Positions 36,752 to 48,947 are shown, numbered from the stretch's first letter. The stretch is DNA of 64,000 nt from Oscillospiraceae bacterium Marseille-Q3528 (GCA_018223385.1 JAGTTR010000010.1:1-64000); one strand, 5' to 3'. Notes: generated by a model from the letters alone, not told the origin. Numbers and translations: made by a program.

Positions 36752-37686
36752 TATGCTTCCCCTCCTTTTCCTTTTTTCGCAGCGCTTTTACCGCCGGAAA
36801 AATAACGGCTCTTCCAGGTTGGAATTGCCAGGAAGACAGCAACCACAAGGGCGGTCAGCAGCTTCAGCAGATCCGTGTCAATGCCTCTCCAGATGACAGC
36901 CTGTACCACCAGATAATAAATGATGGAACCGAATACCAGGCTCAGCAGACGAAGGGCGAAGTTACGGAAGATGCGGCCGAAAATGGCCTCGCCGATGATG
37001 ACGGCTGCCAGTCCGATGACGATGGCGCCTCTGCCCATGTTGATGTCTGCAAATCCCTGATACTGGGAAAGCAGGGCGCCGGACAGGGCAACCAGCCCGT
37101 TGGAGATCATCAGGCCCAGCACCCGGTTAAAATCGGTGTTGATGCCCTGGGCTCTTGCCATGCGGTCGTTACAGCCGGTGGCACGGATGGCACTTCCCAG
37201 CTCGGTACCGAAGAACCAGTACAGGATCGCAATGAGGATCACGATGGCCACTGCCACCACGAAGATGGTATTTTTTGTCAGGGCAACGCCTTTGACAAAA
37301 CGAAGGGAAACCAGCAGTTTGTATTTATCCACGTTGATGGCCTGGTTGGCTTTTCCCATGATTTTCAGATTCACAGACCACAGCCCCAGCTGGGTCAGAA
37401 TACCGGACAGGATGGCCGGAATGCCCATGAAGGTGTGGAACAGGCCGGTGACAAGACCGGCAGCCATGCCTGCCAGCAGGGAACAAAGCAGGGCAACCCA
37501 TACGTTCTGTCCGCCGAGCATCATCATAATGCAGACGGCACCGCCGGTACACAGGCTTCCGTCTACGGTAAGATCCGCGATATCCAGCACGCGGAAGGTA
37601 ATATATACGCCGATGGCCATGATACCCCAGATCAGGCCCTGGGCAGCTGCGCCGGGAAGCGCATTGATCAGATTCATAATGTTCAT
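36751..37686 (-). CDS. ABC transporter permease, TrpXYZ-type importer
   Basis: 311 residues with about eight to nine membrane helices and a basic C-terminal tail (SAAKKGKGG). Segments GIMAIGVYITFRVLDIADLTVDGSL and IGLAAVIIGEAIFGRIFRN match the COG4120/BPD_transp_2 family. It forms the membrane channel of the importer. Confidence 0.92.
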   Translation of the reverse strand: MNIMNLINALPGAAAQGLIWGIMAIGVYITFRVLDIADLTVDGSLCTGGAVCIMMMLGGQNVWVALLCSLLAGMAAGLVTGLFHTFMGIPAILSGILTQLGLWSVNLKIMGKANQAINVDKYKLLVSLRFVKGVALTKNTIFVVAVAIVILIAILYWFFGTELGSAIRATGCNDRMARAQGINTDFNRVLGLMISNGLVALSGALLSQYQGFADINMGRGAIVIGLAAVIIGEAIFGRIFRNFALRLLSLVFGSIIYYLVVQAVIWRGIDTDLLKLLTALVVAVFLAIPTWKSRYFSGGKSAAKKGKGGEA

Positions 37687-37869
37687 AATACGATCACCTC
37701 AGTTATTATAGTTGCTTATCGTTGCTGAAAAACAAGATTCAACATATCATGATACCAGATGATTGTTTCGTGCTGCGCACTCCCACAATCATCACAAAGG
37801 GCAGCGAAACAGATTGTGCCGTTCCGCTGCCAGTCATTGCCTATGTGTGTATTTGTGATTGCCGAACGC

Positions 37870-38904
37870 TTACTGCTCGATTGCTACATAGTCGTCCGGA
37901 ACGGTGATGCCCAGATCCTCGCAGATCGCAGCATTGTATTTCTTGGTGAACTGCGGAGCGTACTCGATGGGCATGGTGGAAATATCCTCGCCGTTTAAGA
38001 TCTTTGCAGCCATCTTACCGGTAGCGGTACCCAGATCATAGTAGCTGATGGAAAGGGTTGCCACGCCGCAGCCTGCACAGATACCTTCCTCGCCTGCGAT
38101 TACCGGAACCTTTGCCGGACGGCAGATGTTGTCAAGGATGGCAGTATTGGAAGCTACGGTATTGTCTGTCGGAACGTAGATCACATCGCTCTCGGAAGCA
38201 GCGGTGGTTGCTACGGAAGACAGATCGTTGGAATCAGAGAAGGAGTACATCTTGCAGGTGTATCCCAGCTCTTTCAGATAACCCTGGATGGTCTCTACCT
38301 GATACAGAGAGTTGGGCTCTGCGGAGCAGTACAGAAGGCCGATGTTCTTGGCATCCGGGAACAGCTCATGGAGCATATCAGCCTGTCCGTCCAGCGGAGC
38401 CAGGTCGGAGGTTCCGGAAATGTTGCCGCCTACGGTGCCGTCAAAATCAGACAGCTCCAGGGCAACGCCGTACTCGGTAACAGCGGTTCCCAGGATCGGG
38501 ATCTCGTTGGTGCCTGCTGCTGCTGCCTGCAGGGATGCAGTTGCGTTTGCCAGGATCAGGTCTACATTGTTGGATACAAATCCGTTGATAATCGTGGAAC
38601 AGGTGTTGGAATCACCCTGTGCGTTCTGCTCGTCGAACTTCACGCCGTCCTCACCGAACTCCTCTACAAGGGCATCCTCAAAACCTTTGGTTGCGGCATC
38701 CAGTGCCTCGTGCTGTACCAGCTGGCAGATACCGATATTGAATACTTTGTCAGAAGCGGCGCTATCAGATGCGCTCTCCTCTTCTGCTGTGTCCTCTGCG
38801 GTTGTATTATCAGCTGCAGAAGTGTCTTCCTTTGTGCTGCTGCCACATGCAGTGACGCTGACGCACATCGTTGCTGCCAGAAGCAGCGCTGCTAACTTTT
38901 TCAT
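37870..38904 (-). CDS. ABC substrate-binding lipoprotein, TrpX-type
   Basis: 344 residues. Lipoprotein signal with lipobox SVTACG, an acidic Ser/Thr-rich linker, then a PF04392-type binding domain (FNIGICQLVQHEALDAATKGFEDAL; later PIEYAPQFTKKYN). The ligand is probably an aromatic amino acid by family, unproven here. GGAGGAG precedes the ATG at 38904. A gap of about 180 nt before the permease gene, with a GC stem near 37800-37832, may raise binding-protein output. Confidence 0.9.
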   Translation of the reverse strand: MKKLAALLLAATMCVSVTACGSSTKEDTSAADNTTAEDTAEEESASDSAASDKVFNIGICQLVQHEALDAATKGFEDALVEEFGEDGVKFDEQNAQGDSNTCSTIINGFVSNNVDLILANATASLQAAAAGTNEIPILGTAVTEYGVALELSDFDGTVGGNISGTSDLAPLDGQADMLHELFPDAKNIGLLYCSAEPNSLYQVETIQGYLKELGYTCKMYSFSDSNDLSSVATTAASESDVIYVPTDNTVASNTAILDNICRPAKVPVIAGEEGICAGCGVATLSISYYDLGTATGKMAAKILNGEDISTMPIEYAPQFTKKYNAAICEDLGITVPDDYVAIEQ

Positions 38905-38960
38905 GACTTCTCCTCCATTTTTCAGCAATGTTTTACGCTATAAATATATATAGCATTAAC

Positions 38961-38989
38961 ATCATAGCGCTTTAACGCGAAAAAGTCAA
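38961..38989 (-). promoter_or_regulatory. promoter of the TrpX-type operon
   Basis: TTGACT (38984-38989), 17-nt spacer, TATGAT (38961-38966) on the minus strand. A small palindrome GCTATA-N6-TATAGC follows in the early leader. Confidence 0.65.
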
Positions 38990-39161
38990 CGGGAAAATCT
39001 ATTTTTTTCGTCATTATGCTTATTTCAGTTCACTTGTATATCAGTGTGGCCAGATTGCATGCTTGCATGTAAAGCTGGCTGCAATGATATACAAAGGGAG
39101 CGCCTGTTCATGAGCAAAAATGAGCTGCAAAGCAGCGGGAAGCATCGAAGATGCGATTTTG

Positions 39162-39181
39162 CGAATGGCGCGGGTGAACTG
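39162..39181 (+). repeat. dispersed 20-nt repeat, copy B
   Basis: CGAATGGCGCGGGTGAACTG; 19/20 to copy C and 18/20 to copy A at 11771-11790. Confidence 0.65.
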
Positions 39182-39196
39182 AAAAATGCAACCTTT

Positions 39197-39216
39197 CGAA
39201 TGGCGCGGGTGAACGG
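39197..39216 (+). repeat. dispersed 20-nt repeat, copy C
   Basis: CGAATGGCGCGGGTGAACGG, ending 13 nt from the stop codon of the minus-strand gene at 39229, the same placement as copy A relative to rng. Confidence 0.65.
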
Positions 39217-39228
39217 TCAGCTCTTCTG

Positions 39229-40821
39229 TTATTTTAATGTATCCGCCGGACTCACATCGCTGCCGGGGCTGTAGGTGAAGGAAATAAAATCCCCCTCCCG
39301 GAACCGGATGATCTGCGGGAATTCTGCCACAGGGAAATCATAGATGGTCTCATCCCCTGCAAGCATGAGGTAATAATGGGTGTTGCCCTCCAGCGTCACA
39401 GGCGCCAGATGCTCGATGGTGCCGGATTTTTCCAGGGCGTCCGTCGTTCCCTGGGAGGTGATGCCGTTGGTGGCCAGCAGTGCCCGGTAAGATTTCTCAC
39501 AGTCTTTCACCGTATCGCCGATGGCAACCCACTGGTATTTCTGAATGTTGACCATGGCATATTTTTTCACCAGACCGGCGTCGTCCTTCAGGGCGATAAA
39601 ATAGGTGGGCTCATTGGCAATGTTCATGAGCAGCGGAAAGCTGGCACGGTAGCCTAAGTTCTGTACCTGTCCCTCTGCGGAGGACATGGCGGAATCCTCG
39701 ATGGCGCCCTCAATGGCATAAAATCTTGTCTCCATGGTACGCTGGTTCATGAGAACGAAGCCCACGTTGGACTGGTCGGTGTTGACCGACGTAATACCCG
39801 TGTACACCCACACGTCGTCATCCAGGGCAATATAGTTATAGCCGTTGGTCGTCTGCAGGCAGTCCTTCTGTCCCAGCACGCTGTTCAGGAAGCCGTGCTT
39901 CAATGTGCCGTGATAATCGTACAGATTCACCAGCAGATCCGCGGAATAGACCCGGTCTACCCAGGTAGGTACATTTTCCACGTCGTACAGGGTGGTCTCG
40001 CCGGTCTGGGCGTTGCACAGCACCACTTTTCCCACCGTCTGGCCGCCGAACAGGCCGATGTTGAATTTTTTCACCGGTGCGATCCAGTAAGGCGTGCCGT
40101 TATCGTCGATCTCAAAATTGATGTCGTCAAAAATGTACGTGGGATACCGGAAACGCAGGTGCCGGTAAATGTTACGGTTGAAATATTCGGACTCGGAATA
40201 GCGGATGGCATCCGAAAGCTTCACCAGCTCCGTGTTCTGGGTCGTCATATCAATCAAAATATAGGCCGGAATGCCGTCTGCCTGGTTGGTGAGCCATTTG
40301 ATGGGGCTGGCGTACACCAGAGGCGATACCCGCACCGGCTTGTCCTGATAGTTGATCTGGGAATAAAGGTCACTCACCTCAAACTGGGACACCATGTCCA
40401 CCATGCTGCCCATTTTCCGGTTGCCCAGCAGCATGGCCGTGGAGCGGTCCAGCAGCGGGATCTTGTCGTAGGACACCTGCTTGATATCCTCCGTGAATTC
40501 CCGGTCATCCACCTGCATGAGCTGCTGATATTTTTTCGCATTGATGATGGGTGAAGACAGCAGGCTTCCCACCATGTACACGGCTGCCACCGCCGCGATC
40601 AGCAGGATCACGGTCTTCACCGGCTTGCTGGATTTTAACTCCTCCGGGTGTGACAGATGCGGAAAAGCCTTCATCAGCAGCACAACCACCAGAATAAAGA
40701 TCAGCGCCGACCAGAAACCGCCGGCGTGAATGTTGATGGCGGGTAACGTGACGTAATAATAAATCCCCAATACCAGCACGAGGATCAGCGCCCCGATCCC
40801 GTACTTTTTCTTTTTGCTCAT
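39229..40821 (-). CDS. membrane protein with large outer domain, unknown family
   Basis: 530 residues. Three membrane helices at the N-terminus (about 9-26, 34-51, 70-88), then about 440 extracytoplasmic residues rich in beta-type sequence. The segment reads YILIDMTTQNTELVKLSDAIRYSESEYFNRNIYRHLRF and later WIAPVKKFNIGLFGG, with a repeated style of clauses about values of a variable (CNAQTGETTLYDVENVP). No enzymatic motif is recognised. AAGGAGG precedes the ATG. It diverges from ylbJ. A cell-envelope or sporulation role is only a guess. Confidence 0.75.
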   Translation of the reverse strand: MSKKKKYGIGALILVLVLGIYYYVTLPAINIHAGGFWSALIFILVVVLLMKAFPHLSHPEELKSSKPVKTVILLIAAVAAVYMVGSLLSSPIINAKKYQQLMQVDDREFTEDIKQVSYDKIPLLDRSTAMLLGNRKMGSMVDMVSQFEVSDLYSQINYQDKPVRVSPLVYASPIKWLTNQADGIPAYILIDMTTQNTELVKLSDAIRYSESEYFNRNIYRHLRFRYPTYIFDDINFEIDDNGTPYWIAPVKKFNIGLFGGQTVGKVVLCNAQTGETTLYDVENVPTWVDRVYSADLLVNLYDYHGTLKHGFLNSVLGQKDCLQTTNGYNYIALDDDVWVYTGITSVNTDQSNVGFVLMNQRTMETRFYAIEGAIEDSAMSSAEGQVQNLGYRASFPLLMNIANEPTYFIALKDDAGLVKKYAMVNIQKYQWVAIGDTVKDCEKSYRALLATNGITSQGTTDALEKSGTIEHLAPVTLEGNTHYYLMLAGDETIYDFPVAEFPQIIRFREGDFISFTYSPGSDVSPADTLK

Positions 40822-40855
40822 ATGATATCCTCCTTAAAGTACCTAATTCGCTAAA

Positions 40856-40912
40856 GGCGCAAGAAAAGTAAATGCCGTCTTCGACGTCGCTTCCTTTTCT
40901 TTTGCGCTCTTT
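40856..40912. repeat. imperfect inverted repeat between divergent genes
   Basis: GGCGCAAGAAAAG and CTTTTCTTTTGCGC arms around a GC-rich centre with ACGTCG. It falls in the 5' untranslated region of the minus-strand 39229 gene, where a terminator is not expected. Confidence 0.5.
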
Positions 40913-40982
40913 ATATTATACTATATATCCGTGTTCCTCGCATAGACTATATTGATCAGTATTGTCCCGGGAGTGGAAAGAA

Positions 40983-41984
40983 ATGCCTGTGAAGCACACT
41001 TTTTTGAACAACGCATGGAAAAATACACTGGCGGCGGTGGGGCTTCTGGCCCTGTTCGCACTGCTGGTCTGTTTTCCGTCCGTGGCTTCCGCGGGCGCTT
41101 CTCAGGGCCTTCTGCTCTGGTTCCAGGTGCTGATCCCGTCCTTGCTGCCATTTTTCCTGCTGTCCGGTTTCCTGATCCGCAGCGGTCTCATCTCCTCTGT
41201 CAGCACCGTGACTTACCCTCTGCTGGGGCGCTTCTTCCACACCACACCGGAAGGGGCCACCTGCATTCTCATCGGCTTCCTGGGCGGCTATCCGCTGGGA
41301 GCCCGGACAGTGGCGGATCTGTATGAGAGAAAGCAGCTGTCCAGACCGGAGGCCACCTATCTTCTGTGTCTCACCAACAACGTCAGTCCCGGATTCCTGT
41401 CCGGCTTTGTCATCAGCAGCTGTTTTCAGCGGCGGGAACTGCTGTTTCCGGCACTGCTGTGCGTCTACGGGCTGCCTGTTGTCTGCAGCGGAATTCTCAG
41501 ACGGGGACTGTCTATTGACCGGTATCGCAGCAACCATAGGAACGCAGAAGAACAGACCCGGCAGCTTTCCACACAAAGCATTTCCCACACCGGTCATGCA
41601 ATCCAGGCCCCCAACCTCTCCTTCGCCGTCATCGATGAGACGATCCGCAGCAGCCTCGCATCCATGGCCATGCTGGGCGGTTATGTGATCCTGTTTCGCA
41701 TCCTCATGCAGTTTCTGTTTGCGGCTCCGCTATCCGTACATACAAAAACAGCGCTGGCCGGGATACTGGAAATCACTTCCGGGATTCCCATGATCGTTGC
41801 CAACGCTGTGTCTTTCACATATGCATTTCCTGCGGTAATGGCAGTTCTGGCCTTCGGCGGTCTCTCCGGCCTGGCCCAGACCAGATCCGTTCTGTCACAG
41901 ACAGATCTTTCCATCCGCAGCTATGTGTGCTGGAAGCTCTTCCTGGCAGTGCTCGCCTGGGGATGTGCTTCCCTCTACTCCTGA
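40983..41984 (+). CDS. ylbJ: YlbJ-like sporulation membrane protein
   Basis: 333 residues with about eight membrane helices and the nucleoside-recognition (GATE) domain pattern: LLWFQVLIPSLLPFFLLSGFLI, ILIGFLGGYPLGARTVADLYE, NNVSPGFL and ITSGIPMI. YlbJ is a SigE-controlled protein needed for spore cortex in Bacillus. The ATG at 40983 is preferred over an upstream TTG because GTGGAAAG lies just before it. Its neighbours coaD and rsmD (ylbI, ylbH) match the B. subtilis cluster, though here ylbJ faces them. The 3' end overlaps the next gene by 10 nt. Confidence 0.88.
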   Translation: MPVKHTFLNNAWKNTLAAVGLLALFALLVCFPSVASAGASQGLLLWFQVLIPSLLPFFLLSGFLIRSGLISSVSTVTYPLLGRFFHTTPEGATCILIGFLGGYPLGARTVADLYERKQLSRPEATYLLCLTNNVSPGFLSGFVISSCFQRRELLFPALLCVYGLPVVCSGILRRGLSIDRYRSNHRNAEEQTRQLSTQSISHTGHAIQAPNLSFAVIDETIRSSLASMAMLGGYVILFRILMQFLFAAPLSVHTKTALAGILEITSGIPMIVANAVSFTYAFPAVMAVLAFGGLSGLAQTRSVLSQTDLSIRSYVCWKLFLAVLAWGCASLYS

Positions 41985-42586
41985 GGCTCTTCGCTCTCTT
42001 CCGGAACGGCCGCGCCCACGGAAGCCAGTGCCTCCTGGGCCTCCTTATGCTGGGGTGCCAGTTCCCTACGGTTCATTTCCACCACTTCCAGGCAATTGTT
42101 CAGAGATGTGACAAAATTCTCGTACTTGGCAGCTGCCGTCTCGGAGGTGTGCTGGATGATCTTGGACAGATTGCCCAGCATCTCATCTGTATACTGGATG
42201 GCTGCCAGGCGGTAATTGTTGGCATCCACCGTTGCCTTGTCCAGGATCTCCTGGGCCTGGCGGGTCGCTTCCTCGATATAGGCATTGGCCTGGGAATAAG
42301 CCTGCTGCATGATCTCATGCTCGCTGACCAGCTCTGTCGTCTGGGCCGTTGCCTGCTGGATCAGGGCGTCAGCCTTGGCCTGTGCATCGGCCATGATGGC
42401 ATTCTTGTTGCTGATGATCTTCTGATACCGCTTGATCTCATCCGGTGTCTTCAGGCGGAGCTCTCTTAAAAGCTCCTCGATCTCATCCTTGTTCACGATG
42501 ATCTTCGTGTTGGAAAATCCCTGAAACTTACAACTGTCTATATAATCCTCGATCTCATCAATAATCTGTTCAATTCTGCTGCTCAT
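41975..42586 (-). CDS. coiled-coil protein, often annotated as ATPase-subunit-like
   Basis: 203 residues. A short N-terminal domain (SRIEQIIDEIEDYIDSCKFQGFSNTKIIVNKDEIEELLREL) is followed by a long alanine/glutamine-rich coiled coil (about 60-150). The pattern is like DivIVA-type or vacuolar ATPase subunit H-like coiled coils; that name is by resemblance only. It starts 4 nt after coaD and is probably co-transcribed with rsmD-coaD. The conserved N-terminal domain suggests a structural or division-related role (inference). Confidence 0.75.
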   Translation of the reverse strand: MSSRIEQIIDEIEDYIDSCKFQGFSNTKIIVNKDEIEELLRELRLKTPDEIKRYQKIISNKNAIMADAQAKADALIQQATAQTTELVSEHEIMQQAYSQANAYIEEATRQAQEILDKATVDANNYRLAAIQYTDEMLGNLSKIIQHTSETAAAKYENFVTSLNNCLEVVEMNRRELAPQHKEAQEALASVGAAVPEESEEPQE

Positions 42587-42589
42587 AAT

Positions 42590-43093
42590 TTAATCCTCCT
42601 CTGATGATTTCTGATGATTCTTAAATTTATTTCTGATCTTGTCCTCCACGTAAGGCGGAACAAAGGTTTTGATATCTGCGTCATACCAGGCCACCTCTTT
42701 CACCGTGGTGGAACTGAGGTAAGAGTATTTCAGACTCGTCATGAGAAACACCGTCTCGATCTCCGGGGCGATGATGTGATTCGTCTGCGCCATATTCAGT
42801 TCATATTCAAAATCCGGAATCGCCCGCAGGCCGCGAATGAGCACCTGCGCATGCTGCTGTCTTGCAAAATCCACCGTCAGTCCGCCAAAAGACTGCACGG
42901 TCACGTTCGGAATGTGCTTCGTCACTTCCCGGAGCATATCCTCCCGCTCTTCCACTGTAAACAGCGGTGTCTTTCCGCTGTTGCCGAGGACAGCCACGAT
43001 CAGCTCGTCCACCAGCCGGGCAGCTCTCTCTATCACATCAATGTGACCGTAGGTCACGGGGTCAAAGCTGCCTGCATAAATCCCCTTTTTCAT
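42590..43093 (-). CDS. coaD: pantetheine-phosphate adenylyltransferase
   Basis: 167 residues catalysing the fourth step of coenzyme A synthesis. [11 protein letters not shown] (TxGH-type), [19 protein letters not shown] and [16 protein letters not shown] are diagnostic. Full length. Follows rsmD by about 80 nt, the standard order. Confidence 0.97.
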   Translation of the reverse strand: MKKGIYAGSFDPVTYGHIDVIERAARLVDELIVAVLGNSGKTPLFTVEEREDMLREVTKHIPNVTVQSFGGLTVDFARQQHAQVLIRGLRAIPDFEYELNMAQTNHIIAPEIETVFLMTSLKYSYLSSTTVKEVAWYDADIKTFVPPYVEDKIRNKFKNHQKSSEED

Positions 43094-43175
43094 GTCCTTA
43101 CGTTCTCCTTCTCCTTCCCGCGATCCTGCCGGGCAGTTCCACGGGCTCCCTTTTTATCCCCAGAACGATTCTGGT

Positions 43176-43727
43176 CTACTGCTTCTGCAAAAACAAATGC
43201 AGATTCGTCTTGTATTCCTTCCTCCGCGCAATCCGGTAGCCATACTCCTCCACATAGGAAAAGTCCGTATGCTTCGATGCTTCCACGATGATCACCGTAT
43301 CCTCGTCCACAAAAGACCTGCCCTGCAGTGCCAGAAGTACCTGCTTCTCCAGCTCATGGTCATAGGGCGGATCCATAAAAATATAATCAAAGGGTGCGGT
43401 TCCATCCAGTCTTGCAAGGGTGCCGAACACATCCGCATCCATCACCCGCGCCCGGTCGGCAAGCTTCGTAAAAGCAAGATTGGCACGGATACAGGACACC
43501 GCTGCCGGTGCCTTCTCCACGAACACCGCCTCCTTCGCGCCACGGCTCAGCGCCTCGATGCCGATGGCCCCGCTCCCGGCAAAAAGATCCAGAAACCGGC
43601 AGTCGCAGATGCCCGTCTGTAACATATTAAAAAGTGTTTCCTTGATCCGGTCCGTCGTCGGCCGGGTGTCCAGTCCTTCTATCGTCTTCAGCGGAAGACT
43701 TCCCGCAGTTCCCGCAATCACTCTCAT
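43176..43727 (-). CDS. rsmD: 16S rRNA m2G966 methyltransferase
   Basis: 183 residues. DLFAGSGAIGIEALSRGA (SAM binding) and catalytic DPPYDHE are present; the N-terminal RVIAGTAGSLPLKT start is typical. First gene of rsmD-coaD-coiled coil on the minus strand. Confidence 0.95.
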   Translation of the reverse strand: MRVIAGTAGSLPLKTIEGLDTRPTTDRIKETLFNMLQTGICDCRFLDLFAGSGAIGIEALSRGAKEAVFVEKAPAAVSCIRANLAFTKLADRARVMDADVFGTLARLDGTAPFDYIFMDPPYDHELEKQVLLALQGRSFVDEDTVIIVEASKHTDFSYVEEYGYRIARRKEYKTNLHLFLQKQ

Positions 43728-43931
43728 GTTCTTAACTCCTCACTGCACATACAGTATATGTGCACTGTTAATAATTAATTATAAATTTTTGCCCATACGA
43801 TGTCAATAAATTTCGTTATCAAAATATGTTATTTTTTGCAGGAACTGCTAGTTTAAGAACGCGGCTTTTTCACATACTAACAGCGTAATCAAAACAAATG
43901 ATTGCAAAAAACACAAAAGGAGGAAACAATC

Positions 43932-44138
43932 ATGACAAACAGTTCTTCTAATAAGATGAATGTCCCGGAGGCCAAGAGCGCCATGGACAAGTTTAAATTC
44001 GAGGTAGCCAGCGAGCTGGGTGTGCCGTTATCCGACGGATACAACGGAAACCTGACATCCAAGGAAAACGGTTCTGTCGGCGGCTATATGGTCAAGAAGA
44101 TGATCGAGGCCCAGGAACGCCAGATGGCCGGCAAATAA
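43932..44138 (+). CDS. alpha/beta-type small acid-soluble spore protein
   Basis: 68 residues. Coats spore DNA and protects it from damage. PEAKSAMDKFKFEVASELGVPL contains the GPR protease site (FEVASELGV), and the second conserved block reads GNLTSKENGSVGGYMVKKMI. AAAGGAGG precedes the ATG at 43932, excluding an upstream in-frame ATG. Its single-gene unit ends in a strong hairpin. Expression is expected in the forespore. Confidence 0.96.
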   Translation: MTNSSSNKMNVPEAKSAMDKFKFEVASELGVPLSDGYNGNLTSKENGSVGGYMVKKMIEAQERQMAGK

Positions 44139-44154
44139 AAAGGCCCGGCATACG

Positions 44155-44200
44155 GCAGCAAAAAAAGATGGGGAATCCGGTTCTCCATCTTTTTTGCTGC
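44155..44200. terminator. bidirectional terminator between SASP gene and atpC
   Basis: Stem with GCAGCAAAAAAAGATGG and CCATCTTTTTTGCTGC arms. It ends both the SASP transcript and the convergent ATP synthase operon, whose last codon abuts it. Confidence 0.88.
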
Positions 44201-44616
44201 TATTTTCTCTCGCCATACCGGCTGGTCATTTTCAGCCGCGCCATGGCTCTGGCAAGATTGGCTTTGTTCAGTTCGTATTCGATCATGCTGTTTTTCTGCC
44301 GGAGCTGTTCCCGGGCCCGTTCATAGGCTTCCTGCGCCCGCTGCCGGTCAATATCCTCGGGCCGTTCCACGGTATCCACGATCATCAGGGCGCGGTTATG
44401 GATGATCTGCAGAAAACCGGCGCCCGTGACGCCCTCCAGCCATTGGCCATCCTCTTTCTGGATACGCAGCGTCCCGGCATATACGGCAATGACCATATTT
44501 TCGTGATGCGGCATCACGCCGTACATGCCGTCAGAGGCGGTGAACTGGATCTGACGGCATCTGCCCTGAAAAAAGATCCGGTCCATCTCCGTCACATTCA
44601 GATAAAAGGTTTCCAT
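44200..44616 (-). CDS. atpC: ATP synthase epsilon subunit
   Basis: 138 residues: beta-sandwich domain (SDGMYGVMPHHENMVIAV) and C-terminal helical hairpin. Rotor stalk component that links gamma to the c-ring. RBS inside the atpD end. Last gene of the operon. Confidence 0.94.
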   Translation of the reverse strand: METFYLNVTEMDRIFFQGRCRQIQFTASDGMYGVMPHHENMVIAVYAGTLRIQKEDGQWLEGVTGAGFLQIIHNRALMIVDTVERPEDIDRQRAQEAYERAREQLRQKNSMIEYELNKANLARAMARLKMTSRYGERK

Positions 44617-44623
44617 GAAGCCG

Positions 44624-46931
<2,308 letters not shown>

Positions 46932-46932
<1 letters not shown>

Positions 46933-48947
46933 CAGGACCACCCGCCTTTGAATTCCCGGATGGCTTCCAGCAGGGCCGTCTTCGTCTCTTCCTCCAGCCG
47001 TCCTGTCTCTTGGATGGTATGAAGAAGCTCCCCATGACAGCGCCGCATCCAGTCCAGCAGCTCTGTCTGGAACCGTTTCACATCCTTCACCGGCACGTCC
47101 ACCAGCACTCTTTCCACCGCCGCTGTCAGGGAAACCACCTGTTCCGGCATGGACAGCGGATGGTTCCGGGGCTGTTTTAACAGCTCCATCAGGGTGCTGC
47201 CGTAGGCCAGCTGTGCCCTTGTATTCTCATCCAGATCGGAATCAAACTGGGTAAATACCTCCATTTCCCGGTACTGGGCCAGGTCGATCCGGAGGCTACC
47301 GGACGTCTGCTTCATGGCTTTCGTCTGGGCCGCGCCGCCCACACGGGAAACGGACAGCCCCACGTTGACAGCCGGACGCATGCCGGAGAAGAACAGGCTG
47401 CTTTCCAGGAAGATCTGTCCGTCGGTGATGGAAATCACGTTGGTGGGGATATAGGCCGACACATCCCCTGACTGGGTCTCAATGATGGGCAGTGCGGTGA
47501 TGGAACCGCCGCCCAGCTCTTTCTTCAAGCAGCTGGAACGCTCCAGCAGGCGGGAATGCAGATAAAACACATCGCCGGGATAGGCTTCCCGTCCCGGGGA
47601 TCGGCCGATCAGCAGGGAAATGGCCCGGTAGGCCACCGCATGCTTGGAAAGGTCATCGTATACGATGAGCACATCCTTTCCCTGATGCATGAAATATTCC
47701 GCCATGGATGTGCCCGCGTAGGGCGCTGCGTACTGTAGGGACGCCGGATCGCTGGCCGTTGCCGCCACCACGATAGAGTAAGGAAGCGCACCGTAGGTTT
47801 TCAGCGTCTGTACCACGCTGGCCACCGTGGAGGCCTTCTGGCCGATGGCCACATAAATGCAGATCACCCCTTTCCCCTTCTGGTTCAGCATCGTATCAAG
47901 GGCAATGGATGTCTTACCGGTCTGCCGGTCTCCGATGATCAGCTCCCGCTGTCCTCTGCCGATGGGGAACATGGAATCAATGGATAAAATACCGGTCTCC
48001 ATGGGCCTGGTCACCGGGCTTCTGTCTGCAATGGATGGTGCCTCCCGTTCCATCGGATAAAAGTCTGCCGCTTCGATGGCGCCCTGGCCGTCCATGGGTT
48101 CCCCCAGTGCATTAACCACTCTGCCGAGAAAGGCTTCGCCCACAGGAATGCCGGCCCGTTTTTTCGTGCGGATGACCCGACTGCCTTCTCCGATGCCGCG
48201 GTCTCTGCCAAAAAGGATACAGCGGATCGTATCCCTTCGGATATCCTGTACCATGCCCTTTTCGCCGTTGTCAAACTGGACAACCTCGCCGTACATGGCA
48301 TGATCCAGCCCGTCAATGGATACGATGCCGTCGCCTGCGGTCCGCACGGTTCCCACTTCATGAATGGTCTCATCAAAATCGCTGTCCCGCACCGTTTCCC
48401 GCAGAACGGAGATCACTCCCGACAGGCTGTCAGACTGCCCGGCCTGCTGCGCCATCTTCTGTTTTAATGCCTGCAGCTTTCCTTCATAACTCCAGTCGTA
48501 TTCCTTTCCGTCCACCTGCAGCCGGAAACCGCCGATGAGGGAGGCATCTTTTCTGACAGAAAGAACAAGTGTTCTGCCCGGATACTGTTTCTGTACACAG
48601 GCCAGAAGTCTCTCCCTGACCGCTTCCTCCGGTTCGGTAACACACGTCAGCGTCACCTGCAGGGAACTGTCTTCTCCTTCCCGGGGTCTTGCCTGAAACT
48701 GTTCTGCGATCTCCCGGAACCGGTCCATGTCCTGGTTATCACAGAGCAGCCGGATCAGATCCCTGACAGACGTGGGAAACAGCTTCTCTGCCGCTGCATG
48801 TTTTTTCTCCACTGCTATGGACGGATCACAGAAAAATGCCTCGATCTCCGGCACCAGCGTCAGGAGCTCCGCAGCGCTCTTCACATCTTCTTTTGGAATC
48901 TTTAATTGTTCCAGCATGGTTACATAATCGGCTGTGCTTCGACTCAT
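46932..48947 (-). CDS. fused ATP synthase delta-alpha polypeptide
   Basis: 671 residues, one uninterrupted frame. Residues 1 to about 165 are a delta (OSCP) subunit: helical N-terminal bundle, then the C-terminal sheet SLIGGFRLQVDGKEYDWSYEGKLQAL. Residues about 176-671 are a complete alpha subunit beginning VISVLRETVRDSD and containing the P-loop GDRQTGKT (338-345). No stop, no frameshift and no well-placed internal ribosome binding site occur in the join (Met165 has a possible GGA site but about 25 nt away). Delta and alpha are adjacent partners in the stator, so fusion is structurally sensible. The other genes of the operon are separate. Confidence 0.92.

Larger units (their letters stand above)
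38990..39228. other. intergenic region with two repeat copies
   Basis: Part of the 324-nt space between the binding-protein start and the 39229 gene. No convincing gene. It carries two copies of the 20-nt repeat at 39162-39181 and 39197-39216, 35 nt apart. Confidence 0.5.

Noticed and set aside
39044..39274. 76-codon plus-strand frame
   Set aside because: Made largely of the 20-nt repeats and runs into the end of the minus-strand gene; not protein-like.
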